Origin: Parvibaculum indicum
GTDB taxonomy: Bacteria; Pseudomonadota; Alphaproteobacteria; Parvibaculales; Parvibaculaceae
DNA: 64,000 bases
NCBI RefSeq assembly: GCF_011762095.1
Contig: NZ_JAASQO010000012.1
Coordinates: forward strand, 109,827-173,826
Direction: 5' to 3'
Shown here: one piece after another, positions 19,020 through 26,344 of the stretch
Numbering within the stretch: position 1 is the first letter of the stretch
Layout of the letters: each line of letters starts with the position of its first letter
Translations under genes and position numbers: made by a program
Notes under the pieces: generated by a model
What the model saw: only the letters and a program-made list of their open reading frames with translations
What the model was told of the DNA's origin: nothing
The model's database searches: none

Positions 19020-20531
19020 TCACTGCCTGCGTCCGCCCTGCGAGGCGTAGCGCACGGCTTCCTCGGCGGCGCGGAAAAGCGCTTTCGCCTTGTTGACGCT
19101 TTCCTGATACTCGCCTTGCGGGCTTGAATCCGCGACCACGCCGCCGCCCGCCTGCACATACATCTTGTCGTCTTTCACGATGGCCGTGCGCAGGACGATA
19201 CAGGTATCCATTTCGCCGGCGGCGGAGAAATACCCCACGCAGCCCGCATAGGCGCCGCGCTTTTCAAGCTCCAGCTCGTCGATGATCTCCATGGCGCGCA
19301 CCTTGGGCGCGCCGGACACGGTGCCCGCCGGAAAGCCAGCGATCAGCGCGGAAATCGCATCATATGCCGGGTCCAGATCGCCTTCGACATTCGACACGAT
19401 ATGGATGAGGTGGGATGTGTGCTGGAGCGCGAACTTTTCCGTCACCTCCACGCTGCCGATCTTCGAGACCCGGCCCACATCGTTCCGCCCGAGATCGAGC
19501 AACATCAGATGTTCCGCGCGCTCCTTCGGATCGGAAAGCAGCTCCTCCGCGACCTCCGCATCCTCGGCATTGTTCTTGCCGCGATGGCGCGTCCCCGCGA
19601 TCGGGCGGATCGTGACGCGATTGTTCCGTACGCGAACGAGAATTTCCGGGCTGGACCCGACGATGGAGAAATCCTCGAAATTGAGGAAATAGAGATAGGG
19701 CGACGGGTTGATGCGACGGAGCGCGCGATAAAGCGCGAAGGGGGGCAGGGTGAACGGCGTCTCGAAGCGCTGCGACAATACTACCTGAAAGATGTCGCCC
19801 GCCGCGATATATTCCTTCGCCCGCTCCACCATGCTGAAATAGGTTTCCTGCGGCGTGTTCGATTTCGGCGGCTGCAGGTCGTCGATATTCGTATCCTGCG
19901 ACAGATGCGGGATGGAACGGTCGAAATCCGCCACGACGTCGTTGAGCCGTTCGCCCGCGCGCGCAAAGGCCGCCCGCGCGCTGACGCCGGCTTCGGGCCG
20001 CACCGGCGTCACCACCGTCACCTCGTCCTTCACCGCGTCGAAAACGGCAATCACCGTCGGGCGCAGGAACAGCCCGTCGGGAAGTCCCAATGCGTCGGGG
20101 TTCTCGTTCGGCAGGTTTTCCATCAGCCGAACGGTGTCGTAACCCATATAGCCGAAGACGCCCGCCGCCATGGGCGGCAATTCGTCGGGCAGCTCGATCC
20201 GCGATTCCTCGATGAAGCTCCTGAGCGAATCGAGGGCGTCCTTGTCGCAGGGCGCAAAAGAGCTGGAATCGACCCGGGCCTGCCGGTTCAGTTCCGCCTT
20301 GTTGCCCATGCAGCGCCAGATCGCATCGGGTTTGAGGCCGATGATGGAATAGCGCCCGCGCGTGTCGCCGCCTTCGACGGATTCCAGCAGAAAGCTGTTC
20401 GGCCGCCCGTCGGCGATCTTCAGCATCGCCGAAACGGGCGTCTCCAGATCGGCAACCAGCCGCGTATAGACGACCTGCGGTTCACCCGCTTCGTAAGCGC
20501 GTTCGAAATCCGGATATTCGGGAAAGATCAT
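19020..20531 (-). CDS. trpE: Anthranilate synthase component I
   Basis: A 503-residue chorismate-utilising enzyme making anthranilate with TrpG. The N-terminal region has the conserved LLES feedback-inhibition segment (SFLLESVEGG), and the C-terminal catalytic domain has PIAGTRHRGK, GRNDVGRV and a GAPKVRAMEIIDELE motif. It is not fused to TrpG, unlike in many rhizobia. The ATG at 20531 is taken as start; a GTG three codons upstream touches the ppiD stop codon. Because it follows ppiD by 9 bp, there is no room for a trp leader peptide or attenuator here, so it depends on transcription from further upstream or from inside ppiD. Confidence 0.96.
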   Translation of the reverse strand: MIFPEYPDFERAYEAGEPQVVYTRLVADLETPVSAMLKIADGRPNSFLLESVEGGDTRGRYSIIGLKPDAIWRCMGNKAELNRQARVDSSSFAPCDKDALDSLRSFIEESRIELPDELPPMAAGVFGYMGYDTVRLMENLPNENPDALGLPDGLFLRPTVIAVFDAVKDEVTVVTPVRPEAGVSARAAFARAGERLNDVVADFDRSIPHLSQDTNIDDLQPPKSNTPQETYFSMVERAKEYIAAGDIFQVVLSQRFETPFTLPPFALYRALRRINPSPYLYFLNFEDFSIVGSSPEILVRVRNNRVTIRPIAGTRHRGKNNAEDAEVAEELLSDPKERAEHLMLLDLGRNDVGRVSKIGSVEVTEKFALQHTSHLIHIVSNVEGDLDPAYDAISALIAGFPAGTVSGAPKVRAMEIIDELELEKRGAYAGCVGYFSAAGEMDTCIVLRTAIVKDDKMYVQAGGGVVADSSPQGEYQESVNKAKALFRAAEEAVRYASQGGRRQ

Positions 20532-20540
20532 GCTCGTCAC

Positions 20541-22433
20541 TTACTGGCTGGTGGTGCCGGTTACCTGCTCCACCATCAGCTGGTTGACGCTCACGCCCAG
20601 CTTCTGTTGCAGGCCCGCGACCATGCTTCCGATCATGTCGGAGGCGATCGAGTCCTTGATGTCCGCCTTGAGCTTTTTGTACTCGTCGGAATCGGCGGCA
20701 AGCTCCGGCTTGTGAATATCCTTCACCTGCATCACCAGCATGCTGTCGCCGACCATCACGGGACCGTAGGTAAAGCCGCCCTTGGGCGTGGCGAACAGGC
20801 GCGTCACCGCGACACGCGAGAAGGTATCGCTGCGGGCATAGCGCTGAATGCCTTGCTGCACCAGCACGCTGCGGTCGAACTCCGCGGCGATCTTGTCGAA
20901 ACTTTCGCCCTTGTTGCCGCGCTCGGCCAGCGTCCGGGCGAGGTCCTGGAGTTTCGTCTTGCGCTGCTGCTCCTTCCAGTCCGACACGACCTTGCCGCGC
21001 ACATCCTTCAGCGGCGGAATTTCCGCGTCCGTCTGCTGGTCCACATGCACCCAGTAATAGCCGCTCTTGCCGTTGTCGCGGGGCGGAATCTGCTCGTCGG
21101 GACCGTAGTCGTAGACCGTCTCCAGAAGACCGGGCAGCTCGGGCAGCTCCGCGTCCTTGCCGTCCCGCGTCTTGCCGTCCTGAGTGACGCCCTCGATGCT
21201 CTGGACCGACAGCCCGTTCTTCTCCGCGACGTCGCGGAACGACATGCCGCCGGCGCGGTCGTCCTCTATCGAGTTCTGGATATTGTAGATTTCCTCGCGG
21301 GCATGCTGCATCGCCAGGTTCTTGCGCAGCTCGTCTTTCACCTCGTCGAACGTCTTGGTCACGGCCGGCTCGACCTTTGTGACCTTCAGCACCACGGTTC
21401 CAAGCGGCCCTTCCACGGGATCGCTGACCTGACCGGGTTCGAGAGAGAACGCCGCCTCGCCGATATCGGAAGACAGCATCTGTGTCTTGCTGACGAGCCC
21501 CAGCTCTACATCTTCCATCGCAAGGCCGCGCGCCTTCACGACATCTTCCACCGGCGTGCCGCTGCGCAGCTTGGCGACGGCGGCCGCCGCGTCTTCCTTG
21601 GTATCGAAGGTGATCTGGATGACGTCGCGCTTTTCCGGCGTGTCGAAGCTCGCCTTCTGCTGCTCGAAGGCCGTCTTCAGTTCGTCTTCCGATACCGAAA
21701 TCGTTTCCGCCACCTCGTCGGGCGTGAGCTGCATCACGCTGAAGCTCCGTGTTTCCGGCTTCTGGAAGCGGCCCGAAATCTTCTGGTAATAGGCCTCCAG
21801 CGCTTTGTCGTCGGGCTCGGCAACCTCGCCGGCAAGCGAGGGCGGCAGCACCAGATAGGTCGCATCGCGCGTCTCCTTCTGGAAGGTCGCAATCACGTCG
21901 ACCAGCGCGTCGGGCGCATGAATGCCGCTGCCGATCACGCCGATCAGCTGGTCGCGGATCAGATATTCCCGGCGGTCCTTGATGAACGCTTCCTCGGAGG
22001 TGTTCGCGCGGGAGAGCGCCAGCTCGAACGTCCGCTTGTCGAACTTCCCGAACGTGTTCTGCAGGTTCGGGTCCGTCATGATGTTGTGGGCGACCTTCTC
22101 GTCGCTCACCGCCAGCCCCAGTTCCTCCGCGCCGCCATTGAGCGCGGCAAGGCCGATAAGGCGCCCCAGCGCGCTCTGGTTGACGCCAAGCTGCTGCGCC
22201 ACCTGCGGCGTGATCGGCTGGCCGTAGCGCTGCGAGAGGCGGCGCGTCTCGTTGGAGATTTCGCGCTGATATTCCGCCGCGCCGATTTCCTGCGAGCCGA
22301 CGGTCGCCACCGCCGAGGAACCGTAGCCCCGGAAGATGTCGGCGATGCCCCACACCGCGAAGCTCACGACCAGCAGACCCATCAGGCCCATTCCGATCCA
22401 GCCGGAGGCGGTTTTACGCAGTGTATCGAGCAT
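20541..22433 (-). CDS. ppiD: PpiD-like periplasmic peptidyl-prolyl isomerase (SurA N-terminal/parvulin)
   Basis: A 630-residue membrane-anchored periplasmic chaperone. A single transmembrane helix follows the basic N-terminus (about residues 12-32, GMGLMGLLVVSFAVWGIADI), then a SurA_N-like helical domain (35-170), a parvulin-type rotamase domain (about 250-370) and a C-terminal domain. It is thought to assist proteins leaving the Sec translocon. The start ATG follows GGAAAGAAG; the upstream in-frame 39 codons are Pro-rich and not family-like. A GGGGGACG/CGTCCCCC hairpin (22495-22519) lies in its leader. Directly followed by trpE. Confidence 0.92.
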   Translation of the reverse strand: MLDTLRKTASGWIGMGLMGLLVVSFAVWGIADIFRGYGSSAVATVGSQEIGAAEYQREISNETRRLSQRYGQPITPQVAQQLGVNQSALGRLIGLAALNGGAEELGLAVSDEKVAHNIMTDPNLQNTFGKFDKRTFELALSRANTSEEAFIKDRREYLIRDQLIGVIGSGIHAPDALVDVIATFQKETRDATYLVLPPSLAGEVAEPDDKALEAYYQKISGRFQKPETRSFSVMQLTPDEVAETISVSEDELKTAFEQQKASFDTPEKRDVIQITFDTKEDAAAAVAKLRSGTPVEDVVKARGLAMEDVELGLVSKTQMLSSDIGEAAFSLEPGQVSDPVEGPLGTVVLKVTKVEPAVTKTFDEVKDELRKNLAMQHAREEIYNIQNSIEDDRAGGMSFRDVAEKNGLSVQSIEGVTQDGKTRDGKDAELPELPGLLETVYDYGPDEQIPPRDNGKSGYYWVHVDQQTDAEIPPLKDVRGKVVSDWKEQQRKTKLQDLARTLAERGNKGESFDKIAAEFDRSVLVQQGIQRYARSDTFSRVAVTRLFATPKGGFTYGPVMVGDSMLVMQVKDIHKPELAADSDEYKKLKADIKDSIASDMIGSMVAGLQQKLGVSVNQLMVEQVTGTTSQ

Positions 22434-22618
22434 GATCTTCTTTCCATTGGGCGCCGCCCGGAAATCGGGCCGGACCGGCGTCTTGGGATGGGGTGGGGGA
22501 CGATACGGCACCGTCCCCCAAATCGGGCGGCATGATAGGTGCGGGGTCATGTGCCTGCAAGCCGCTCACCCGCGCTTCCCGTTTGATTTTCCTTACAAAT
22601 CGGCAGGGTGGGGACATT

Positions 22619-22963
22619 TCATAGCGGTGCCTCGTATATCGGCGGTCCCCCCAGGCGCACATAGGCGTCCACACTGGCCCGGGCCAGCAGATTCGTAAGC
22701 CAGATCGCGGCCAGCACGACGACCAGCCAGCCGAGGAACCGCGTCGCCGCGACGGGCATCGGATCGGCGTCCTCATCGAAAGCGAGGGCGAAGAGCCCCG
22801 CGACGAACCCGACCTCCAGGGCCGGCATCAGGACGAAAAGCGTCTCCAGCGCGTCGTCGGGCGGCTGGTCGTGAAAGGCGAGCCCCAGATAGGTCGCGAG
22901 GGCGGCCAGCACGGTGGCGGTGCGCGTTCGGCGGGCGAACCCGTCGAGCATGAACGTGAACAT
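22619..22963 (-). CDS. Small membrane protein of unknown function (114 aa)
   Basis: I do not recognise this protein. It is 114 residues with two to three hydrophobic segments (roughly 18-33, 45-64 and 76-95) separated by an acidic loop containing DEDAD. It is considered real because the ATG is preceded by a strong GGAGGAG ribosome-binding site at ideal spacing and because transmembrane segments would not arise by chance in a shadow frame. It lies 185 bp upstream of ppiD on the same strand and could be co-transcribed. Its own leader contains a multi-hairpin element (23018-23119). Confidence 0.65.
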   Translation of the reverse strand: MFTFMLDGFARRTRTATVLAALATYLGLAFHDQPPDDALETLFVLMPALEVGFVAGLFALAFDEDADPMPVAATRFLGWLVVVLAAIWLTNLLARASVDAYVRLGGPPIYEAPL

Positions 22964-23017
22964 AAATCTCCTCCATTCTCTCTCCGCATGGGCGAAGAAA
23001 GCGCCAAGTCGTTTTGA

Positions 23018-23119
23018 AGTATTCGAGGGTCGGTAACCCTTCGGAGACAGCTCTCCCGTTCTCTCAAGCGGCAGGCTTGAAAGCGAAAACCGTCAAAGAG
23101 CCGAAAGGGCTCGAATACT
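23018..23119. ncRNA. Putative structured RNA element (multi-hairpin, closed by 10-bp stem)
   Basis: A perfect 10-bp closing stem AGTATTCGAG (23018-23027) and its complement (23110-23119) encloses about 82 nt. Inside are several short inverted repeats: AGGGT/ACCCT, GGAGA/TCTCC, TCAAGC/GCTTGA and GAGCC/GGCTC around a GAAA-containing loop; the last competes with the closing stem. On the minus strand it would be the 5' leader of the 114-residue membrane protein gene. No known riboswitch consensus was recognised. Strand and function are open. Confidence 0.45.
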
Positions 23120-23268
23120 CGTTAAGGGACGCAAACAGACGGTCCGCGGCGGGCGCGGGCCGGGGTGGGTCAGATGGTGGAGCGGGAAGCGCGACACCAT
23201 TCCGGATAGTATTGGAAAGACATATGTGACTCCGGGTTATGGATGACAGCGGGTAAACCGGAGCCCGG

Positions 23269-23302
23269 AAAATATAAAGGCCCCGATCCGTGGGATGGGG
23301 CC
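23269..23302 (-). terminator. Intrinsic terminator on the minus strand
   Basis: The minus strand has a GGCCCC/GGGGCC stem extended by ATCC/GGAT with one bulge, followed by TTTATATTTT. It implies a transcript coming from the right on the minus strand, which fits the structured RNA at 23344-23438 and not any annotated gene. Confidence 0.65.
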
Positions 23303-23440
23303 GCAAAACGTCGATATGGCAGGCTTATTTAAGCACGCGCAAGCGACTCGGCCCCGAAGGCGAGTAGGTTCGACCGGAGGTCCAGAGGACCATTTCCATG
23401 AATTGCTTTTCCATCGCGCGCAACCTACGCCCGAGTCGTT
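23303..23440 (-). ncRNA. Putative structured small RNA upstream of tpiA
   Basis: Two stacked long-range stems are visible: CGACTCGG (23344-23351) with CCGAGTCG (23431-23438), and GCG-ag-TAGGTT (23360-23370) with AACCTACGC (23422-23430). Between them lies a small hairpin GGTCC-AGA-GGACC (23379-23391). With the minus-strand terminator following, a transcript of about 170 nt reading leftwards is suggested. The overall shape (closing stem, open middle, terminal hairpin) is loosely like 6S RNA, but I see no 6S sequence signature, so no identity is claimed. Upstream (23440-23500) is AT-rich. Confidence 0.45.
23325..23414 (-). CDS. Possible 29-residue small ORF
   Basis: An ATG-to-TAA frame of 29 codons with a basic, Ser/Arg-rich C-terminal half (ending RLRVLK). 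The start codon lies in the loop of the long stem 23344-23438 and the C-terminal codons form part of the 3' arm. It lacks a convincing ribosome-binding site and no family is recognised. It may be a small protein, or simply an open frame within a structured RNA. It ends just before the terminator at 23269-23302. Confidence 0.3.
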   Translation of the reverse strand: MEKQFMEMVLWTSGRTYSPSGPSRLRVLK

Positions 23441-23611
23441 TACTTGGAAAACAATTAGTCATGATTATGAGAATTTAGATTTTGGTGTGTTCTATTTGAC
23501 GCATTTGCCGCATCCATGACGGAGAAGCGCGCAGTTGGCGGCCTCTGGCGCTTCTGCTAAACGGTCGGCTTTCTGCAAATGCGGCTTATCGGACAGGGAC
23601 GGACAGTAGCA

Positions 23612-24370
23612 ATGGCACGGCGCATCAAACCTCTCATCGCGGGCAACTGGAAAATGAACGGCCTTCGCGCCTCCAAGGGCGAGGTGACGAAGCTGGCGCG
23701 CAAGCTGGCCAGGGGCGGCAAGCCCGCCTGCGACGTACTCATCTGCCCGCCCGCGACCATCGTCGGTCTTCTGAAGGAAACGGCGAAGGGCAGCCCGGTC
23801 GCCATCGGCGGCCAGGATTGCCACGCCGCCGCCTCCGGCGCCCATACGGGCGACGTGTCGGCTGAAATGCTGAAGGATCTCGGTGCGCGCTATGTGATCG
23901 TGGGCCATTCCGAACGCCGGGCCGATCATGGCGAAACGGACAAGCTCGTTCGCGCCAAGGCCGAGACCGCCCACCGGGCCGGGCTGACCGCCATTGTCTG
24001 CGTCGGCGAGACGGAGGCCGAGCGGGACGAGGGCGCCGCGCTCAAGGTGATCCGCCGCCAGCTCAAGGGTTCGCTGCCCGACGGCATCGCGGCGCGTACC
24101 ACCGTGGTCGCTTACGAGCCGGTCTGGGCCATCGGCACGGGCCGCACCCCGACGACGGAGGATGTGGCGAAGGTCCACAAGGAAATCCGCAAGCAACTCG
24201 TGAAGCGCTTCGGCGACGAGGGCGAGAAAGTCCGCATCCTCTATGGCGGCTCGGTCAAGCCGTCCAACGCCGCCGAACTCCTCGCCGTGGAGAATGTGAA
24301 CGGGGCGCTGGTGGGCGGCGCGAGCCTGAAAGCCGACGACTTCTACGGCATCGTCGCCGCGAGCGCCTGA
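23612..24370 (+). CDS. tpiA: Triosephosphate isomerase
   Basis: A 252-residue TIM-barrel enzyme interconverting glyceraldehyde-3-phosphate and dihydroxyacetone phosphate. Catalytic residues are Lys14 (GNWKMNG), His99 (VGHSERR) and Glu169 ([11 protein letters not shown]). The ATG giving [13 protein letters not shown] is chosen; an 11-codon upstream extension is not family-like. It is a single gene, ending at a strong hairpin shared with the convergent DUF4168 gene. Confidence 0.97.
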   Translation: MARRIKPLIAGNWKMNGLRASKGEVTKLARKLARGGKPACDVLICPPATIVGLLKETAKGSPVAIGGQDCHAAASGAHTGDVSAEMLKDLGARYVIVGHSERRADHGETDKLVRAKAETAHRAGLTAIVCVGETEAERDEGAALKVIRRQLKGSLPDGIAARTTVVAYEPVWAIGTGRTPTTEDVAKVHKEIRKQLVKRFGDEGEKVRILYGGSVKPSNAAELLAVENVNGALVGGASLKADDFYGIVAASA

Positions 24371-24393
24371 CATAAACATACGCCGACACTGAA

Positions 24394-24425
24394 AAGGCGG
24401 GGGCGGACCGTTCCGCTCCCGCCTT
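24394..24425. terminator. Bidirectional terminator between tpiA and the DUF4168 gene
   Basis: A 14-bp stem (AAGGCGGGGGCGGA with its near-complement, one G-T pair) around a CCGT loop, flanked by A-rich and T-rich tracts (GATTTTG after). It separates convergent genes. Confidence 0.85.
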
Positions 24426-24446
24426 GATTTTGCCGGGCGGCCCCGA

Positions 24447-24851
24447 TTATTGGCCGCCGGAGTCCTGCATTTTCATCATGTAATTCGTGATCCTCTGGCG
24501 CAGGTCCTTGTTGCTCTGCGCGGCGCTCGCGATCTCGTTATATTCCTCGAGCGTCATGCCCTGCGACGTGATCGCGCTTTTGAGGTCGGCATAGGCTTCC
24601 TTCTGGATGGTCTCCTGCTCGTCCTTGCTGGAAGCGCCCTGGAATTTCTCCTTGGCCGCCTTGTTGATCTGCTGCACCTGAAGCGCTGTCTTGGCGAATG
24701 CCTTCAGCTTGGCCGGGGCGTAGTGCGGGGCCTCCTGCTGCGAGGAGGTGGACTGGGCCATGGCCGGCGTCGCCATGCCGGCAACGCTGGACAATCCGAG
24801 CACAGCGGCGGTCAGAAGGGCTGCGGGGGCCTTACCGTAGGATCGGCGCAT
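24447..24851 (-). CDS. Secreted DUF4168 domain protein
   Basis: A 134-residue exported protein. A signal peptide spans residues 1-31 (MRRS start, hydrophobic LLTAAVLGLSSVAG, then a TPAMAQ cleavage context). The mature part matches the DUF4168 style: LKAFAKTALQVQQINKAAKEKF, a Gln/Lys/Glu-rich helical region, and a C-terminal IASAAQSNKDLRQRI segment. Its function is unknown. The ATG has AAAAGGAG upstream. It is divergent from an ECF sigma gene and has the same promoter motif, so it is probably a member of that sigma factor's regulon and may act in envelope stress. Confidence 0.85.
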   Translation of the reverse strand: MRRSYGKAPAALLTAAVLGLSSVAGMATPAMAQSTSSQQEAPHYAPAKLKAFAKTALQVQQINKAAKEKFQGASSKDEQETIQKEAYADLKSAITSQGMTLEEYNEIASAAQSNKDLRQRITNYMMKMQDSGGQ

Positions 24852-24908
24852 GAAGAAGCTCCTTTTGTCGTTCGTTTTGGCCGGCCCTGACGGCCGGGAC
24901 CTGTCCAT

Positions 24909-24935
24909 CGGACACGTCCGGCGCCGATTGGTTCC
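24909..24935 (-). promoter_or_regulatory. Candidate ECF-sigma promoter of the DUF4168 gene
   Basis: The minus strand reads GGAAC (24935-24931), exactly 16 nt, then TGTCCG (24914-24909), 58 nt before the start codon. It has the same layout as the divergent promoter of the sigma gene. Confidence 0.65.
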
Positions 24936-24967
24936 ACGCCACGAAGAAAATTTTTGAAAGCGCCGGC

Positions 24968-24994
24968 GGAACTTTTTCTCGCCACAAGTGTCTG
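24968..24994 (+). promoter_or_regulatory. Candidate autoregulated ECF-sigma promoter
   Basis: GGAAC (24968-24972), exactly 16 nt, then TGTCTG (24989-24994), 43 nt before the sigma start codon. GGAAC is the classical ECF -35 element. The match in spacing and -10 to the opposite-facing motif at 24909-24935 suggests one sigma factor reads both. Confidence 0.65.
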
Positions 24995-25037
24995 TTGGGT
25001 GTGGTGGCCGACCGCAACAGGAGAAGGCCGCCGACAA

Positions 25038-25571
25038 ATGAACGATCTGGCGCGCTGTGTGGAAGCCGAAATTCCGCATCTAAGGCGCTTTGCGTGTTCC
25101 CTGTGCGGATCGCAGCATGAGGGCGACGATCTCGTGCAGGACACGTTGGAGCGTGCCTGGCGCAAACGCCGCTCCTGGCGCGGCGAGGGCAGCGTGCGGA
25201 GCTGGCTCTTCAAGATCCTCTACCGCGTTTTTCTGAATTCGCGGCGGGGAGCGGGCGTGCCGCATGAGGAAATGCAGGAAGACGTCATGGCGGCATCGGG
25301 CGTTGAAAGTTTCCTGCCTCAGGAAGCGAGGCTCATGGCCGATGATATGCTCCGGGCGCTTGCGGCCTTGCCCGAGCCCCAGCGCGCGCCCGTTCTGCTC
25401 ATGGCGCTTGAGAGCGTGAGTTATGACGAGGCCGCGGACATTCTCGGCATTCCGGTCGGTACGCTCAGGTCGAGATTGTCCCGTGGCCGGGAAACGCTCC
25501 GCCAGTCCATGCGCGGAGGAAGCGAGATCGCCGCGCGAAGGAGCACCCGGCGGCTCAGGAGAGTGAAATGA
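25038..25571 (+). CDS. ECF-family RNA polymerase sigma factor
   Basis: A 177-residue group IV sigma factor. Region 2 is visible around residues 10-80 (GDDLVQDTLERAWRKR, the core-binding and -10 recognition helices) and region 4 at about 115-165 (YDEAADILGIPVGTLRSRL, a -35-reading helix-turn-helix). The start ATG giving MNDLARCVEAE follows AGGAGAAGG; an upstream in-frame extension is Trp-rich and unlikely. Its stop overlaps the start of the anti-sigma gene (ATGA). It is likely autoregulated through the GGAAC promoter. It resembles RpoE/EcfG-like factors, but I cannot assign the ECF group; no PhyR-NepR partner is seen. Confidence 0.92.
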   Translation: MNDLARCVEAEIPHLRRFACSLCGSQHEGDDLVQDTLERAWRKRRSWRGEGSVRSWLFKILYRVFLNSRRGAGVPHEEMQEDVMAASGVESFLPQEARLMADDMLRALAALPEPQRAPVLLMALESVSYDEAADILGIPVGTLRSRLSRGRETLRQSMRGGSEIAARRSTRRLRRVK

Positions 25572-26149
25572 AGGGCAGGAACGACAATCGCCCGAGTGGC
25601 TCACACGCCGAAGCGGATATCGCTCTCTCGCTTCACGACTATGCGGATCGGCAGTTGGCCGACGACCCCTCGCTGCGGGACGCCGTGAAGCGGCATCTGG
25701 AGCGGACCCCGGAAGCCGCCCGAAAGGTTCGCGAGATTCGCCAGATCAACGCGGCAATCCGCACGGCTTTTCCCTATGCGGCGGCGGGCGGCTCCCGGTT
25801 TTCCGGTGCATTCGGGCCCAGCCCCCGGCGCCTTGCGAGGGGGCCTCTGGCCGCCGGTATCGCCGCCGCCGCGGCGGCGCTCGTTCTCGGCTTTTTTCTC
25901 GGGCGGCAATCGGAGGAAACGCGAACCGTGGAAAGGGCCAATAGCCAGCCGGTGCCGGTGGTTCGCCTCGACCGGGAAGCGGAGCCCCCGGCAACGGCCA
26001 TATCGCCGCTTGCAATGCCCCCCGCGGCGCCCCGCGCGACGCCTGTGTCCGAAGCCATGGCGCCATCGGGCGAAACCGCCGCCGAAAAGCCCGTTTTCCC
26101 GTCTGTTCCGGCAAGCCTGGTCGCTCCGGAGGGGCGCCGGGGGTCCTGA
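25568..26149 (+). CDS. Probable membrane-bound anti-sigma factor
   Basis: A 193-residue protein directly coupled to the sigma gene by a 4-bp overlap. The N-terminal cytoplasmic part (residues 1-75) contains HDYADRQLADDP and a helical segment resembling an anti-sigma domain. One transmembrane helix follows (about residues 96-114, GIAAAAAALVLGFFLG), then an 80-residue Pro/Ala-rich periplasmic tail. The zinc-binding HxxxCxxC motif of ZAS anti-sigma factors is absent. The role is inferred from position and topology; the sequence itself is poorly conserved. Confidence 0.75.
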   Translation: MKGRNDNRPSGSHAEADIALSLHDYADRQLADDPSLRDAVKRHLERTPEAARKVREIRQINAAIRTAFPYAAAGGSRFSGAFGPSPRRLARGPLAAGIAAAAAALVLGFFLGRQSEETRTVERANSQPVPVVRLDREAEPPATAISPLAMPPAAPRATPVSEAMAPSGETAAEKPVFPSVPASLVAPEGRRGS

Positions 26150-26344
26150 GAAGGCGGGCCGGACTTCGTTTTCGGCATCCTCGCCTTCTCGCACACGCAA
26201 CAGGGCTGGAAAGCGCGCCTGTCTTGCGTTAAAACCCGCCGCCAAGAGCCGGATCGCGCCGCAAGGCCCGAATCCGGGCGACTTGTGTTTTCTGGAATGT
26301 GAGACCACGCAGCATTTGCCTGGCAGGAAGGCCCCGGATACTTC

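Larger units (their letters stand above)
22964..23611. other. 648-bp gene-poor interval upstream of tpiA
   Basis: No ordinary protein gene is convincing here. The interval holds a multi-hairpin element (23018-23119), a minus-strand terminator (23269-23302), a long-range stem structure (23344-23438) enclosing the start of a 29-codon reading frame, and an AT-rich patch (about 23440-23500) that contrasts with the GC-rich surroundings and may hold promoters. No tRNA, tmRNA, SRP or RNase P signature was recognised. Confidence 0.7.

Noticed and set aside
19401..22535. A very long plus-strand open frame (over 1000 codons) opposite trpE and ppiD
   Set aside because: It lies antisense to two well-supported genes, is His/Arg/Leu-rich with no domain, and is explained by high GC codon bias on the other strand.
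22434..22550. A 39-residue N-terminal extension of PpiD
   Set aside because: Pro-rich and would precede the membrane anchor; the internal ATG has a good GGAAAGAAG site.
23014..23229. A 71-codon plus-strand frame in the gap upstream of tpiA
   Set aside because: It overlaps the multi-hairpin element, lacks a ribosome-binding site and has no protein-like features.
23303..23440. Assignment of the structured RNA as 6S, SRP or RNase P RNA
   Set aside because: The diagnostic conserved sequences of SRP and RNase P RNA are absent and no 6S sequence signature was recognised; only the overall shape is suggestive.
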